Shown here one piece after another: positions 26,230 through 35,625 of a stretch of DNA of 64,000 bases (positions are counted from its first letter, which is position 1; each line of letters opens with the position of its first letter). Both the position numbers and the translations under genes were made by a program. The notes under the pieces are model-generated. The model did no database searches. It saw nothing but the letters and a program-made list of their open reading frames with translations, and was not told the origin of the DNA. The DNA is from Bryobacterales bacterium (GTDB taxonomy: Bacteria > Acidobacteriota > Terriglobia > Bryobacterales > Bryobacteraceae), in the NCBI GenBank assembly GCA_003142185.1, contig PLOR01000010.1:1-64000 (forward strand). The letters are read 5' to 3'.

Positions 26230-27075
26230 TTAGCGCACGAATTCCACTTCCACCCGCTTGGGGATGAAGCCGGCCTCGAAGCCCATATCGAGCAGCTTTT
26301 GCGCGGCCTTCGGAACCACCTCTCCGGCGTCCAACGTGTAGTGGTTGACGTACATGCCGATGAATTTTTCGGCCAGCCGCGGCTCCATGTCGCGCGCGAA
26401 CTGCAACGCGTACTCGAGCGCTTCGTCGCGGTTGTCGAGCGCGTACTGGATACTCTCCCGCATCAACCGGCAGCACTCGCTCTGCATTTCGGCGCCGAGC
26501 GAGCGCAGCAGCACGTTGCCGCCCAGCGGCAGCGGCAGGCCGCTGGCCGCCTTGAACCAGCGCCCCAGGTCCACGATGCGGTGAAATCCCTCGCGGTCAT
26601 AGGTCAACTGGGCTTCGTGAATGATCAGGCCGCAATCCACCGCGCGGTCGCGCACCGCGTTGGTGATCTGGTCGAATGGCGTCACCACGGCTTCGAAATC
26701 CGGCTCAAACAGCTTCGCCGCCAGATAGGCGGTCGTGAGCGTGCCCGGTATGGCGATGCGCTTGCCCTTCAGCTCCTCCGGTTCCATCGGCCGCATGGCG
26801 ATGATCATCGGACCGTATCCATCGCCGATGCTCGACCCGCTGGCCATCAACACATATTTATCGGCTACATACGGATACGCGTGATAGGAGATCGCGCTCA
26901 AGTCGTAAAGCCCTTCCATGGCCTTCCGGTTGAGGCTTTCGATATCCTCCAACACGTGGCGGAACGTCACTTTCGACGAGCGCACCTTCTTGGTGGCCAG
27001 CCCGTAAAACATGAAGGCATCATCGGAATCGGGGCTGTGCGCGCTGACAATTTCCCTGGGAGCAACCGAAGTCAT
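26230..27075 (-). CDS. mqnD: 1,4-dihydroxy-6-naphthoate synthase (futalosine menaquinone pathway)
   Basis: A 281-residue periplasmic-binding-protein fold enzyme of the MqnA/MqnD family. The motifs HSPDSDDAFMFYGLATKK near the start, LSAISYHAYPYVADKYVLM, SGSSIGDGYGPMIIA and HEAQLTYDREG are those of MqnD, which converts cyclic de-hypoxanthine futalosine to 1,4-dihydroxy-6-naphthoate. The organism therefore probably makes menaquinone by the futalosine route, though no other mqn gene is in the window. The start is set at the ATG before TSVAPRE; a GTG five codons upstream is an alternative and neither has a strong binding site. It is divergent from the Ser/Thr kinase. Confidence 0.88.
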   Translation of the reverse strand: MTSVAPREIVSAHSPDSDDAFMFYGLATKKVRSSKVTFRHVLEDIESLNRKAMEGLYDLSAISYHAYPYVADKYVLMASGSSIGDGYGPMIIAMRPMEPEELKGKRIAIPGTLTTAYLAAKLFEPDFEAVVTPFDQITNAVRDRAVDCGLIIHEAQLTYDREGFHRIVDLGRWFKAASGLPLPLGGNVLLRSLGAEMQSECCRLMRESIQYALDNRDEALEYALQFARDMEPRLAEKFIGMYVNHYTLDAGEVVPKAAQKLLDMGFEAGFIPKRVEVEFVR

Positions 27076-27429
27076 AGAGAGAAGCAACACCCAGTTTACA
27101 CTACCCGGCGCCGCAACCCGTATCGCGCGCGTGCGAGAGCCCTCGGCAATGGTGAGTGCGCGCCTTTTCCACGCCGCACACTCTTACGGATTTAACAGAT
27201 GTTTCTCCGCCTTGTGGCGCGGCCCCCGGCCTGCGAACCGCCCGTATCGATGAAATCGCGGGTTGCGCCGTGGCCCATGTCGCGGACACGCGTATCCGAA
27301 AAGTGTCAGGTACTGTACAATAGCGGCTGAAACTGCGGTACGGCTAGATACGAAACCGGATGAAGCGAAAGCCAGGAGGGCAGTCGCAACGAAGCCCCCT
27401 GAACTTTCACAATTGAGACGGGAGCCGCG
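27076..27429. other. Divergent intergenic region (mqnD / kinase)
   Basis: No gene is recognised in 354 nt. It must carry the promoters of mqnD and of the kinase gene; GTACTGTACAATAG near 27310 has a TACAAT-like -10 for the kinase side, but I see no matching -35. Confidence 0.35.
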
Positions 27430-29148
27430 ATGTCAGCGGAAGATCAGAAACTGCACGCGCCCAATCCGGCGTTGCCGGACGACACGGCAGCGTCGATGCG
27501 GATCGGGCGTTACGCGGTGGCGCGCGAACTGGGGCGGGGCGGCATGGGAATCGTTTACGAAGCCACCGATCCCGCCATCGGGCGAAGGGTCGCGATCAAA
27601 GTCATCAACCTGCAATTCCTGACGGGAGCGGGCGAAGCGCAGATTTTGCGGGAACGGCTTTTCCGCGAAGCACGCTCGGCCGGGGCGCTCTCCCATTCCG
27701 GGATCGTGGTGGTCTACGACGTAGGAGAGGACCGTGAGATGGCGTTTATCGCCATGGAGTATGTCGACGGACCGTCCTTGCAGCAGGTGGCACAATCGGG
27801 CAGAAAGCTGCAACCGGCCGAGGTGGTGGACATACTCCGGCAAATCGCCGCAGCCCTCGATTACGCCCATGAGAACGGCGTCGTGCATCGCGATATCAAG
27901 CCACCTAACATCATGCTGCACAAGGGGAGCCAAGTGAAGATCGCGGATTTCGGCATCGCCAAGATCACCACGGCGCCGAAATACACGGTCACCGGCATGG
28001 TGATGGGCACGCCCGCATACATGTCTCCGGAACAGATCGAGGGGCGCGAAGTGGATGGCAGGTCCGACCAGTTTTCGCTGGCGGTGGTTGCCTATGAGCT
28101 GTTGACTGGCGCGGGTCCGTTCCATGGGGGGACGTACGCCTCGATGGTGCACAGCATCGTTTACGGCCAGCGGCCTTCGGCGCACGCGGCCAACCCGCTG
28201 CTGCCGGCGACGATCGACGTGCCGTTGGGACGCGCAATGGCGGCGCTGCCGGAGAATCGCTTTGCGAATTGCACGGAATTCGTTTCCGCGCTGGACACTG
28301 CGCTGCGCGCCACGGTGCCCGTGGCCGCGCAGCCATCGCCGGTTCCTCCTGCCCGCAGCGCTCGCAGACCGATAACCCTCCTGGCGGTGTTGCTGGTTCT
28401 GGCCCTGGCTGGGGCGGCAGGCTACCGATTCTGGCCTGAATTGCGAAACCTCGCGGGGAATCAGGCGCAGGAGGTGCGGCCTTCGGCCGGCAGTCCAAGT
28501 GCGGGGACGGCGAGCGGAACAGCGGCTCCGGCCGTCCTGCCAAAAGAGAAAGAGAGTAAAGCGCCTGCACCGGCTACGCATCCGCCTTCCCGTACCGAAG
28601 TTGTGCCGAAGGCTGAAACGCCGGTGAAAACGGGCGAGGCGCCGGCAACGAAGAAGCCCGCCGCGCACGCGGAGAGCGCCGTGCGCACGGACGAGCAACC
28701 AGCGCCGCCTCCGGCCGAGAGCGCGCGCCAGTCGCTGGCGCCAGTTCTGGCGCCAACCATGCTGACGGTCAGTGTCGATTCGAACCGGGCGTGGACCGAT
28801 ACGGGGATCGACCTGCGCGCCAGTGACACGGCCGCGATCATAGCCGACGGAACGATCCGGGTCGCGGCAGACCGGCGGATTGGCATACAGAAACCGGGCG
28901 GCTTCTATCCAAACTGCATCCGCGCTAAGCAACTGTTTGGCCAACCGGCCGGGCCGGTCCCCGCGTCGCAACTGAGTTGCTGGTCGTTGCTCGGCCGCGT
29001 GCGCGCGGGAGGGACGATCTTCGAAATTGGCAAGCAAGGAACCGTGCCGCCAGGGTCCGCCGGCCGCCTCTATCTTGGTGTGAACGACGACGACTACACG
29101 GACAACTCCGGGTACTGGCAGGCAGTGATTACCGTCGAGCACCATTGA
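27430..29148 (+). CDS. Ser/Thr protein kinase with LecA-like C-terminal domain
   Basis: A 572-residue membrane kinase. The Hanks kinase domain is at about 27-290: GRGGMG at 35-40, K57, HRDIKPPN at 153-160 (the usual S/E before N is Pro), DFG at 173-175, MSPEQ near 200. One membrane span is at about 314-332. A 110-residue Pro/Ala/Lys-rich linker follows. The C-terminal 130 residues (LTVSVDSNRAWTDTGIDLRA, SCWSLLGRVRAGGTIFEIG, GRLYLGVNDDDYTDNSGYW) match the LecA/PA-IL-like lectin fold, where the Asp/Asn-rich NDDDYTDNSG loop is the calcium-binding site. It may sense extracellular sugars. GGGAG precedes the ATG. No sigma factor is adjacent. Confidence 0.9.
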   Translation: MSAEDQKLHAPNPALPDDTAASMRIGRYAVARELGRGGMGIVYEATDPAIGRRVAIKVINLQFLTGAGEAQILRERLFREARSAGALSHSGIVVVYDVGEDREMAFIAMEYVDGPSLQQVAQSGRKLQPAEVVDILRQIAAALDYAHENGVVHRDIKPPNIMLHKGSQVKIADFGIAKITTAPKYTVTGMVMGTPAYMSPEQIEGREVDGRSDQFSLAVVAYELLTGAGPFHGGTYASMVHSIVYGQRPSAHAANPLLPATIDVPLGRAMAALPENRFANCTEFVSALDTALRATVPVAAQPSPVPPARSARRPITLLAVLLVLALAGAAGYRFWPELRNLAGNQAQEVRPSAGSPSAGTASGTAAPAVLPKEKESKAPAPATHPPSRTEVVPKAETPVKTGEAPATKKPAAHAESAVRTDEQPAPPPAESARQSLAPVLAPTMLTVSVDSNRAWTDTGIDLRASDTAAIIADGTIRVAADRRIGIQKPGGFYPNCIRAKQLFGQPAGPVPASQLSCWSLLGRVRAGGTIFEIGKQGTVPPGSAGRLYLGVNDDDYTDNSGYWQAVITVEHH

Positions 29149-29268
29149 CCTGCGCGAATTCTCAGCTCTTCTTGGGCTCGCGGTCCCGTCGGGAAACAAC
29201 CACGCCAAATCCTGGCGCCGGCGTGGCGCACGCACTCCACGGCGCACCGGCCCTGGTGTGATACTGGG

Positions 29269-30192
29269 GTGGTGAGCCTGAGGACCCGCTTGTATTGGCT
29301 GGGGGCGGCGCTGGCCGCCGCCGCGCTTTTGATCGCCGGCGTTGACTGGTACCGATCGCAGCCTTTCACCACCACCCGGCTGCTCCAACGGCTGCCCGCC
29401 GATAATGCGCTGATTCTCTCGGTCGATTTCCGGGCGCTGCGGCGCGCCGGAATTCTGCAAATGCTGGACGGCTCCCAGGCGGGCCAGGACCCCGAATACA
29501 AGACCTTCGTGCGCAAGACCAACCTCAACTACCAGCGGGACCTGGATCGGGCTCTGGTAGCCTTCGCGCCCACCGGCAAATTCCTGCTCATCGAGGGGCG
29601 TTTCGATTGGCCCCGGCTGCGTGCCTATGTGGCGGAGCAGGGCGGCCGCTGCGAACGCGACCTGTGCCGCATGCAAGGCACTCTCCCGGAGCGCCAGATT
29701 TCGTTCTTCCCCCTGCGGCCCGGCCTGATGGCGCTGGCGGTCAGCCCGGATGCGTCGGCCGCCTTGCGCCTGGCCACGCCGGCGCCCGGCACGCCCGCCG
29801 TCCCGTCTGCATCGCCAGTGTGGGTTTCGGTGCCGATTTCGATGCTGCGTTCCGGCGACAATCTGCCCGCCGGCACTCGAATGTTCGCGCACAGCCTGAG
29901 CGAGGCGGAAAGCGTCACCCTGGCTTTCACGCCCGAAGGCCGCCGCATGGCCGCCAAACTGGACGTGCTTTGCCGCGATGAAATCGATGCAGCGGACGCG
30001 GCGCTCGAACTGACCCGTGTCACCAGCGTGCTCCGCCAGATGATTGCCCGCGAGAATCAGAACGCCAACCCGGCCGACCTGAGCGGCGTGCTTGCGGCGG
30101 GCAGATTCTCGAGCGGCGGCAAGCGGGTTTACGGCTATTGGCCCATCGAACCGAGCTTCGTCGAAAACCTCCTCGGTGCCCAACGCCCGTGA
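29269..30192 (+). CDS. Membrane-anchored hypothetical protein
   Basis: A 307-residue protein with one N-terminal anchor (about 6-22, LYWLGAALAAAALLIAGVDW) and an exported remainder. The ectodomain begins LLQRLPADNALILSVDFRAL and contains LDRALVAFAPTGKFLLIEGR, a layout seen in acidobacterial hypothetical proteins that resemble substrate-free DUF3352-type domains. I cannot assign a function. Two Cys (GGRCERDLCRMQ) may form a disulfide. Tandem GTG codons at 29269 and 29272 follow GGGG, so the exact start is ambiguous. It follows the LecA-kinase gene by 120 nt on the same strand. Confidence 0.6.
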   Translation: MVSLRTRLYWLGAALAAAALLIAGVDWYRSQPFTTTRLLQRLPADNALILSVDFRALRRAGILQMLDGSQAGQDPEYKTFVRKTNLNYQRDLDRALVAFAPTGKFLLIEGRFDWPRLRAYVAEQGGRCERDLCRMQGTLPERQISFFPLRPGLMALAVSPDASAALRLATPAPGTPAVPSASPVWVSVPISMLRSGDNLPAGTRMFAHSLSEAESVTLAFTPEGRRMAAKLDVLCRDEIDAADAALELTRVTSVLRQMIARENQNANPADLSGVLAAGRFSSGGKRVYGYWPIEPSFVENLLGAQRP

Positions 30193-30328
30193 TCGCCGGG
30201 CCAAAGCGGCGACTGGGTACGCACATAACTTTCGTCAACGTCCTGCTACTTGCCAAATTCGGGCTCGTAACACTGTCCTCAATCGGCTATTTTTAAAGTG
30301 TATTCGTCCGTGTTTTATTGAGAATGTT

Positions 30329-30994
30329 ATGCCAAAGGTCTCGTGTGTCCTGATTTGCCTGATGGCTGGCTGGCTCGCCATTGCGGCGGAATCGCCAGAC
30401 CGGCCGAAAACCGCGCCCTCCCCGGTGCCGCCGGTTCTGCGCAACCAGGACGCTGATCCAGATGATGTGGTTGTATTCCTACCGGGAGCGCCCGTGAGCA
30501 AGCCGGAGGCCGCCAAACCCGCGCCGGCGGCTTCGACCAAGCCCGGTGGTCTCGCCACTCCCACCGAAACCGCTCCACGCAACTCCACGAAGGTCAGTTA
30601 TCCCCCGGCCTTCGAACAAAACAGCGCGCTTTTCTGCCAGAAGATGATCGGCCAGTGGTCGGCCGACGATGCCAGTTTTCTGCTCGGCCAGCCGCTCCGC
30701 CAGCGCCCGGCTTACGGCGATAACCAGAGCGTCAACGGCCAGATTTACGCGTTCGCCGATCCAACTGGCCGCTACAGGGAACTGGAACTCGACTTTGAAT
30801 CCGGAAGCGGCTTGCTGAGAACCGTCTTCGTCTATCCGCAGAACATGAGCTGGCAGGACTGCCGGCGCCAGTGGAGCGGCGCGGTCAGCGCCACCGAGGC
30901 CAACAAAGGCCGCAAGTTCTACTCCTACATGGACCGGCGGCTGGACGTCCTGGTGGATTCAGCCGGTAAAGTCATCAGCCTGGGCCTGTATTGA
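30329..30994 (+). CDS. Secreted hypothetical protein
   Basis: A 221-residue protein with a signal peptide (MPKVSCVLICLMAGWLAIAA), a Pro/Ala-rich linker (about 30-85) and a compact C-terminal domain beginning FCQKMIGQWSADDASFLLGQ. The latter includes YAFADPTGRYRELELDFESG and the end DRRLDVLVDSAGKVISLGLY, a beta-rich domain I do not recognise. The longer open frame upstream (from 30092) overlaps the preceding gene and is not used. The ATG has only a weak GAGAA upstream. Confidence 0.6.
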   Translation: MPKVSCVLICLMAGWLAIAAESPDRPKTAPSPVPPVLRNQDADPDDVVVFLPGAPVSKPEAAKPAPAASTKPGGLATPTETAPRNSTKVSYPPAFEQNSALFCQKMIGQWSADDASFLLGQPLRQRPAYGDNQSVNGQIYAFADPTGRYRELELDFESGSGLLRTVFVYPQNMSWQDCRRQWSGAVSATEANKGRKFYSYMDRRLDVLVDSAGKVISLGLY

Positions 30995-31104
30995 AAACAC
31001 TCCGCCTGGGGTGAAACCACATCCCCCGCCGACACGTTAAATGATTGTGCAGTTCGCTGCTGCGCCGCGTTCGGGCGTATAGTGTATGTAGAGGGAGTCC
31101 CCCC

Positions 31105-32139
31105 ATGAAGCGCCGATTCACGTCTCTTGTGACATCTTTCGCCGCCCTCAGCCTGCTGGCTGGTGGCGCGTATGGCGACGACAGCAAGAACAAAAACAAC
31201 GATCCTGACGCGATTGGGGATCGCGACGTCGGCAGCGGCATCAACTTCTACTCGCTCGAGAAGGAGATCGCGCTTGGCAAGCAGTTGGCAACCGAGGTGG
31301 AGCGCCAGGCCAAGATCGTCGACGACCCGATCATTGCCGAGTACATAAACCGCGTCGGCCAGAATATCGTGCGCAACTCCGACGCCAAAGTGCCGTTCAC
31401 CATCAAAGTGCTGGACACCGAAGAGGTAAACGCCTTCGCTCTTCCGGGCGGATTCTTCTTCGTCAACTCCGGCCTGATTCTCAAAGCCGACACCGAAGCC
31501 GAACTGGCCGGCGTCATGGCTCATGAAATTGCCCACGTTGCCTGCCGCCATGCCACGCGCCAGCAAACCAAGGGCGACCTGATGGAGATTGGCGCGATCG
31601 CCGGCTCGATGTTAACCGGTTGGACGTGGACCGGCTACGCCATCCGCCAGGGCATGAGCCTGGCGATTCCCCTGACCATGTTGCAATTCACGCGCGCCGA
31701 AGAGAGGCAAGCCGACCATTTCGGTTTGCAGTACCTCTATAAGTCGGGCTACGACCCGAGGTCATTTGTCGACTTCTTCGAAAAAATCGAGACCATGGAG
31801 AAGCGGAAGCCGGGATCGATCGCCAAAGTGTTCATGACCCACCCAATGAACGACGACCGGATCAAGGCGGCGCAGCAGGAAATCCAGACAGAGCTGAAGC
31901 CCAAGGACGAGTACGTGGTCAACACGTCGGAATTCAACGACGTCAAGGGCAGACTGGCCATGTTGCATAACCGCCATAAGGTTGATTCCAAGGAAGATCC
32001 GAACCGGCCGCGCCTGCGCCGCGCTCCCGGCACCGGCAACGGCCCGGTGGACGACGGCACCGGCTCGAGTACGAGTACCGATGACAGCGACCGCCCGACC
32101 TTGAAGCGCCGGCCAGACAGCGGCCAGCAGCAGCCATAG
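31105..32139 (+). CDS. M48 family metalloprotease (BepA/LoiP-like core)
   Basis: A 344-residue exported zinc protease. A signal peptide (MKRRFTSLVTSFAALSLLAG) precedes the M48 domain: EVNAFALPGGFFFVNSGLIL is the family signature, HEIAH at 140-144 gives two zinc His and catalytic Glu, and E200 of EERQAD is the third ligand. There is a hydrophobic MLQFTRAEERQADHFGLQYL region and an FMTHPMNDDRIKAAQQEIQ segment typical of BepA-like enzymes, but no TPR domain. The C-terminal 60 residues are disordered and Arg/Pro/Ser/Gly-rich. GAGGGAG lies before the ATG. The likely role is outer-membrane protein quality control. Confidence 0.92.
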   Translation: MKRRFTSLVTSFAALSLLAGGAYGDDSKNKNNDPDAIGDRDVGSGINFYSLEKEIALGKQLATEVERQAKIVDDPIIAEYINRVGQNIVRNSDAKVPFTIKVLDTEEVNAFALPGGFFFVNSGLILKADTEAELAGVMAHEIAHVACRHATRQQTKGDLMEIGAIAGSMLTGWTWTGYAIRQGMSLAIPLTMLQFTRAEERQADHFGLQYLYKSGYDPRSFVDFFEKIETMEKRKPGSIAKVFMTHPMNDDRIKAAQQEIQTELKPKDEYVVNTSEFNDVKGRLAMLHNRHKVDSKEDPNRPRLRRAPGTGNGPVDDGTGSSTSTDDSDRPTLKRRPDSGQQQP

Positions 32140-32217
32140 CAGCCGGTTCTTGCGCCCTTCTTTGTAACGCCGCCGGTCTTTGCCGCCGGTCCTCTGCGAG
32201 CCACCCACAGCCACAAG

Positions 32218-32271
32218 AAATGTCGAGATGACTCTCGACACATCAGGCTGGACAGCCCGCGCCACGGCTGC
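32218..32271. repeat. Dispersed hairpin repeat, copy 1
   Basis: TGTCGAGATGACTCTCGACA hairpin followed by CAGCCCGCGCCACGG; a close relative lies at 36280-36333 with the same order. The stem resembles one arm of the 110-nt elements at 44227 and 63159. Confidence 0.6.
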
Positions 32272-32276
32272 TGGGC

Positions 32277-33311
32277 CTATCCCAGCAGCCGGTTCAATTC
32301 CCTCACCACGGCGAAGGCGTCGGCTACGTAAACCACGTCGGCTTTGCCGCGGGACCAGCCGCAGTTGGGATCGAGATTTACGGCGCGACGTTCGGTGACG
32401 AAGCGCCAGCCGACCACGTGGGGCTCTTCGCCGTGGCAGCAGGTGGAGAGTCCCTTTTGATGGCGCGGCGTGGAGCCGGTTTGGCCCACCTGGTTGAGAT
32501 GTGTCATAAAGGGCAGCACGGCTTGGCCTTCACCGCTCAAATCGACCAACGATTTGCTGCCGCCGAGCGAGGCTTGGGCGCCGCGCAACGCACCGAGGAT
32601 GAGCAGCTGCGCTTCCTCCACATGCACCGCGCCATCGGGCTGCTTCTTGGTCCAGCCGGCGCCGGCTACGAAAAGCAGCTTGGCATCGGGACGGATGGTC
32701 TGCTCATCGGCCTTGGGCGCCTGAATGCCGGTGACGGTGGTGCGCGACTGCGGCGCTTCGACCGCGACAAACTCTACCTGCGCCGAGCCGGCCGCCCTCG
32801 CCGGCGTTGCTTGAGGTGTCGCTTCGCTCCATGGCGCGAAGCAGCCGGCATCGAGAAGCACCAGCCAGGGGCGCGCGGTGCGCGTCAAAACCGCTTCCAT
32901 GCGCTGCCGGTAGAACCAGCGATTGACGGCCGGGGCGCCATCGCGCTCGGCCAGGCCCGTGGCGTGCGTGTCGATTCTGCCGCCCAACCGGTATGCCACG
33001 CCGGGAAGCGCGCGCGCCCATCGCGCGGTGGCGGGCGCCAGCACAATGGCGGCGCCGGCGGCGCGGGCAATCGCCTCTGCCGCGGCGGCATCGGTCGAGT
33101 AGCGCGGCTGGGTGAACGGCTCGCCGGTGACGGCCAGTATTCGCCGCGCTCCCGCGGCAGCGGCCAGGTTGGCGGCGGGTTCCACCGCGCCGCCCACCAG
33201 TCCGACGGTCAATTCACCGCCCAGCTCGAGCGCGGCAGTGAGAGCCTCCAGGGCCGGCTTGGCCAGCGTGCCATCGGCTTCGGTATGGGCCAAAAGTAAA
33301 ATGGATTCCAT
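32277..33311 (-). CDS. etfA: Electron transfer flavoprotein alpha subunit
   Basis: A 344-residue EtfA. The N-terminal domain (MESILLLAHTEADGTLAKPA, LAAAAGARRILAVTGEPFTQ) is the Rossmann-like ETF fold. The C-terminal FAD domain contains GAGWTKKQPDG, LGGSKSLVDLSGEGQ and VGQTGSTPRHQKG, which correspond to the family's GRG, GASRAAVD and IGQTG motifs. The region after VGQTG is divergent (STCCHGEEPHVVGWRF instead of GISGAIQHLAGM), so cofactor details may differ. It lies 1 nt after etfB. Their electron donor and acceptor cannot be told from the context, which is the end of the his operon. Confidence 0.85.
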   Translation of the reverse strand: MESILLLAHTEADGTLAKPALEALTAALELGGELTVGLVGGAVEPAANLAAAAGARRILAVTGEPFTQPRYSTDAAAAEAIARAAGAAIVLAPATARWARALPGVAYRLGGRIDTHATGLAERDGAPAVNRWFYRQRMEAVLTRTARPWLVLLDAGCFAPWSEATPQATPARAAGSAQVEFVAVEAPQSRTTVTGIQAPKADEQTIRPDAKLLFVAGAGWTKKQPDGAVHVEEAQLLILGALRGAQASLGGSKSLVDLSGEGQAVLPFMTHLNQVGQTGSTPRHQKGLSTCCHGEEPHVVGWRFVTERRAVNLDPNCGWSRGKADVVYVADAFAVVRELNRLLG

Positions 33312-33312
33312 G

Positions 33313-34125
33313 TTATTCCTCCCGTATCCAGGCGACGATTTCGCGCGCGATCTGTTCCGGCGCCATGTTCTTTTCGATGCGCGTCTCGCGCTGCTGCTTG
33401 GGCAGGCTGACCGAAACGAAACGCAGGCCCGCATCGGCCGCGGTAGCTGCTTTTGCCCGCTGCAATGCCGGCATGACGGTCTTCATATTGGCCATGCCAA
33501 CCTGCGGATTGTTGCGCGGCTCGGGCAGGAAACCGGTGGCCCAGCCCAACGCCGCGGGCGGCGCGGTGCACACCGAAACCTGGTGGCGGCCGCCTTCGAT
33601 ACGTTCCAGCACCTCGAAGCTGCCATCCTCGCGCACCGCGATCCGGTCCACGCCCTGAAACTGTTCGGTGATGCCGAGCCGTTCGGCTGTCATCTGTATG
33701 GTGGAACCGGCGCCGCGCGACGCCGATTCCCATCCGCCGAACAGCAGCAGCCGCGATTTATCGAGCCCGGGAATGGCTTCGATGGCCCCTGCCAGCGCCG
33801 CCGCGGTGGCAAAGGAATCGGTGAAGCCAGAGGCCGAGCCATCCAGAGCCACCAGCTCGAACGGCACCTTCTGCGCCACCGTCATCATCACTTGTTGCAG
33901 CTTGGCTTTGGGCCCCATGCTGACCAGCCAGACTTTGCTGCCCGGCTGCGCCAGCGCCAGGTGCGCGGCTTCATAGAGCGCGTGCGCGGCCCACGGGTCC
34001 AGCACCGCCGGCAACATCATTTCATTCTTGAGAGCGGGACCACCAGGACTGGTTACCGGCTCGAGGGTTTGTAACGGGTCGGGGACAATGCTGCCGCTGA
34101 CCACGATCTGAAGGGAGGTGTTCAT
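33313..34125 (-). CDS. etfB: Electron transfer flavoprotein beta subunit
   Basis: A 270-residue EtfB with the ETF alpha/beta fold: LDPWAAHALYEAAHLALAQP matches the family's N-Y-ALEEAL region, VWLVSMGPKAKLQQVMMTVA matches the V-GP-A--LR--LA motif, and GLDKSRLLLFGGWESASRGA matches D--L-G-Q--DG-. QFQGVDRIAV and the later PRNNPQVGMANMKTVMPALQ complete the pattern. It begins 40 nt after the hisA stop on the same strand, so it is probably transcribed with the his operon. EtfAB shuttles electrons between a dehydrogenase and a quinone oxidoreductase. Confidence 0.85.
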   Translation of the reverse strand: MNTSLQIVVSGSIVPDPLQTLEPVTSPGGPALKNEMMLPAVLDPWAAHALYEAAHLALAQPGSKVWLVSMGPKAKLQQVMMTVAQKVPFELVALDGSASGFTDSFATAAALAGAIEAIPGLDKSRLLLFGGWESASRGAGSTIQMTAERLGITEQFQGVDRIAVREDGSFEVLERIEGGRHQVSVCTAPPAALGWATGFLPEPRNNPQVGMANMKTVMPALQRAKAATAADAGLRFVSVSLPKQQRETRIEKNMAPEQIAREIVAWIREE

Positions 34126-34165
34126 TAGGCTGATCTCCAGTATAATCGGGCTCGTCCGTCTCGAT

Positions 34166-34864
34166 CTACGCGGCCAGCTTCGCCAGTTCGTCCAGGCTCA
34201 AGCGGCCGGTGTAGATGGCCATGCCGAGCGCCGCGTTCACGTTCATGTCGAGCAGCGCGCGCACTTCGTCCAACGTGGTGATGCCGCCGGCGGCGGTGAG
34301 TTCGAGCGTGGTGGCCGCGCGCAGACGGCGAAACCACGCGAGGTCGGTGCCCTGCATCATGCCTTCCCGATCCACCCAGGTGGCCAGGAAGCCGCCGCAA
34401 TAGGGTTCGAGCAAGCCCAGCATCCGCTCGGCGGTGAACTCCGTGGCTTCCTGCCAGCCCTTGACCACGATGCGGCCGTCTTTCGAATCAACCGCGATCA
34501 GCAGCCGTTCGCGGCCGATGGCGCGCCCGAGTTCGCTCAGAAACGCTTCGTCGATTCCTTGCGCAGTGAAGGCCGCGGTGCCCACGATCACCTTGTGCGC
34601 ACCCTGTTCGAGGAGCGCCCGCGCGCGCTCCACCGTGCGCACCCCGCCGCCCACGCGCGTAACCGCGCGCGCCGCCAGCATGCGGACCGACTCCGCATTG
34701 GAACCGCGGCCCATCGCGGCGTCCAGATCGATCACCTGGATTTCCGGAAACTTGGCGAAGCGGCGCAGCATCTCTTCCGGGGAATCGGCTTCGAGCGCCT
34801 TCTCGCGGCCCTGCACCAGTTGCACCACCTTGCCGTCCATCAGATCGATGCAAGGGAAAATCAT
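34166..34864 (-). CDS. hisA: 1-(5-phosphoribosyl)-5-[(5-phosphoribosylamino)methylideneamino]imidazole-4-carboxamide isomerase
   Basis: A 232-residue (beta/alpha)8 barrel that isomerises ProFAR to PRFAR in histidine synthesis. Catalytic Asp candidates are in [12 protein letters not shown] (strand 1) and in the second half near [14 protein letters not shown]. Phosphate loops are RVGGGVRT and TAAGGIT. The ATG overlaps the hisF stop as ATGA, so translation is coupled. Length and motifs are normal. Confidence 0.96.
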   Translation of the reverse strand: MIFPCIDLMDGKVVQLVQGREKALEADSPEEMLRRFAKFPEIQVIDLDAAMGRGSNAESVRMLAARAVTRVGGGVRTVERARALLEQGAHKVIVGTAAFTAQGIDEAFLSELGRAIGRERLLIAVDSKDGRIVVKGWQEATEFTAERMLGLLEPYCGGFLATWVDREGMMQGTDLAWFRRLRAATTLELTAAGGITTLDEVRALLDMNVNAALGMAIYTGRLSLDELAKLAA

Positions 34865-35625
34865 CCGCTCATCCTCATCGGAATGCCGTGCCGGTCGAGC
34901 TCTTCCTTCAACTGGTTCACGGTATAAGTTCCGTAATGGAAGATGGAGGCCGCTAGCGCCGCGTCGGCGCAGCCTTCCGTCAGCACGCGCACGAAATGCT
35001 CCGGCTTGCCGGCGCCGCCGGAAGCGATGATGGGGATTCGGGTGGCGGAGGAAACCGCACGGGTCAGCGCGCAATCGAAACCGTCCTGCACGCCATCTGT
35101 GTCCATGGAAGTGAGCAGGATTTCGCCCGCGCCCAGGGCTTCGCCCCGCGCCGCCCATTCGATGACATCGGTGCCCTCATCGTCGCGGCCGCCGCGCGTG
35201 AATACGTGCCACTGCCCGGGCGCGTGGCGGCGCGCGTCGATCGCCAGCACCACCGCCTGCGCGCCGAATTCCAGGCTCAATTCGGTGATCAGCTCCGGCC
35301 GCCGCACCGCGGCCGTGTTGACGGAGACTTTGTCGGCGCCCGCCATGAGAATGCCGCGCGCATCCGCCACCGAGCGGATGCCGCCGCCCACCGCCAGCGG
35401 GATAAACACTTTCCGCGCCGTGCGTTCGACCACGCCCGCCATGATTTCGCGCGCGTCGCTGGACGCCGTGATATCGAGAAACACCAGTTCGTCGGCGCCG
35501 TCGCGGTTATAACGATCCGCCAACTCGACCGGGTCGCCGGCATCGCGCAGATTTACGAAATTGACGCCCTTGACCACGCGGCCGCCAGTGACATCGAGAC
35601 AGGGAATGATCCGTTTCGCCAGCAC
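34861..35625 (-). CDS. hisF: Imidazole glycerol phosphate synthase, cyclase subunit
   Basis: A 254-residue (beta/alpha)8 barrel. [20 protein letters not shown] carries the catalytic Asp of strand 1; the second catalytic Asp is in [16 protein letters not shown]. Phosphate-binding loops are AVGGGIRS and [12 protein letters not shown]. It uses ammonia from HisH to convert PRFAR to imidazole glycerol phosphate and AICAR. The start is a GTG that directly follows the hisH stop (TGAGTG). Confidence 0.97.
   Translation of the reverse strand: MLAKRIIPCLDVTGGRVVKGVNFVNLRDAGDPVELADRYNRDGADELVFLDITASSDAREIMAGVVERTARKVFIPLAVGGGIRSVADARGILMAGADKVSVNTAAVRRPELITELSLEFGAQAVVLAIDARRHAPGQWHVFTRGGRDDEGTDVIEWAARGEALGAGEILLTSMDTDGVQDGFDCALTRAVSSATRIPIIASGGAGKPEHFVRVLTEGCADAALAASIFHYGTYTVNQLKEELDRHGIPMRMSG

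Noticed and set aside
27433-30204. A 923-codon open frame on the minus strand
   Set aside because: It lies antisense to the kinase and the following gene; the composition (His/Arg-rich, no domains) is typical of a GC-driven shadow of real genes on the plus strand.
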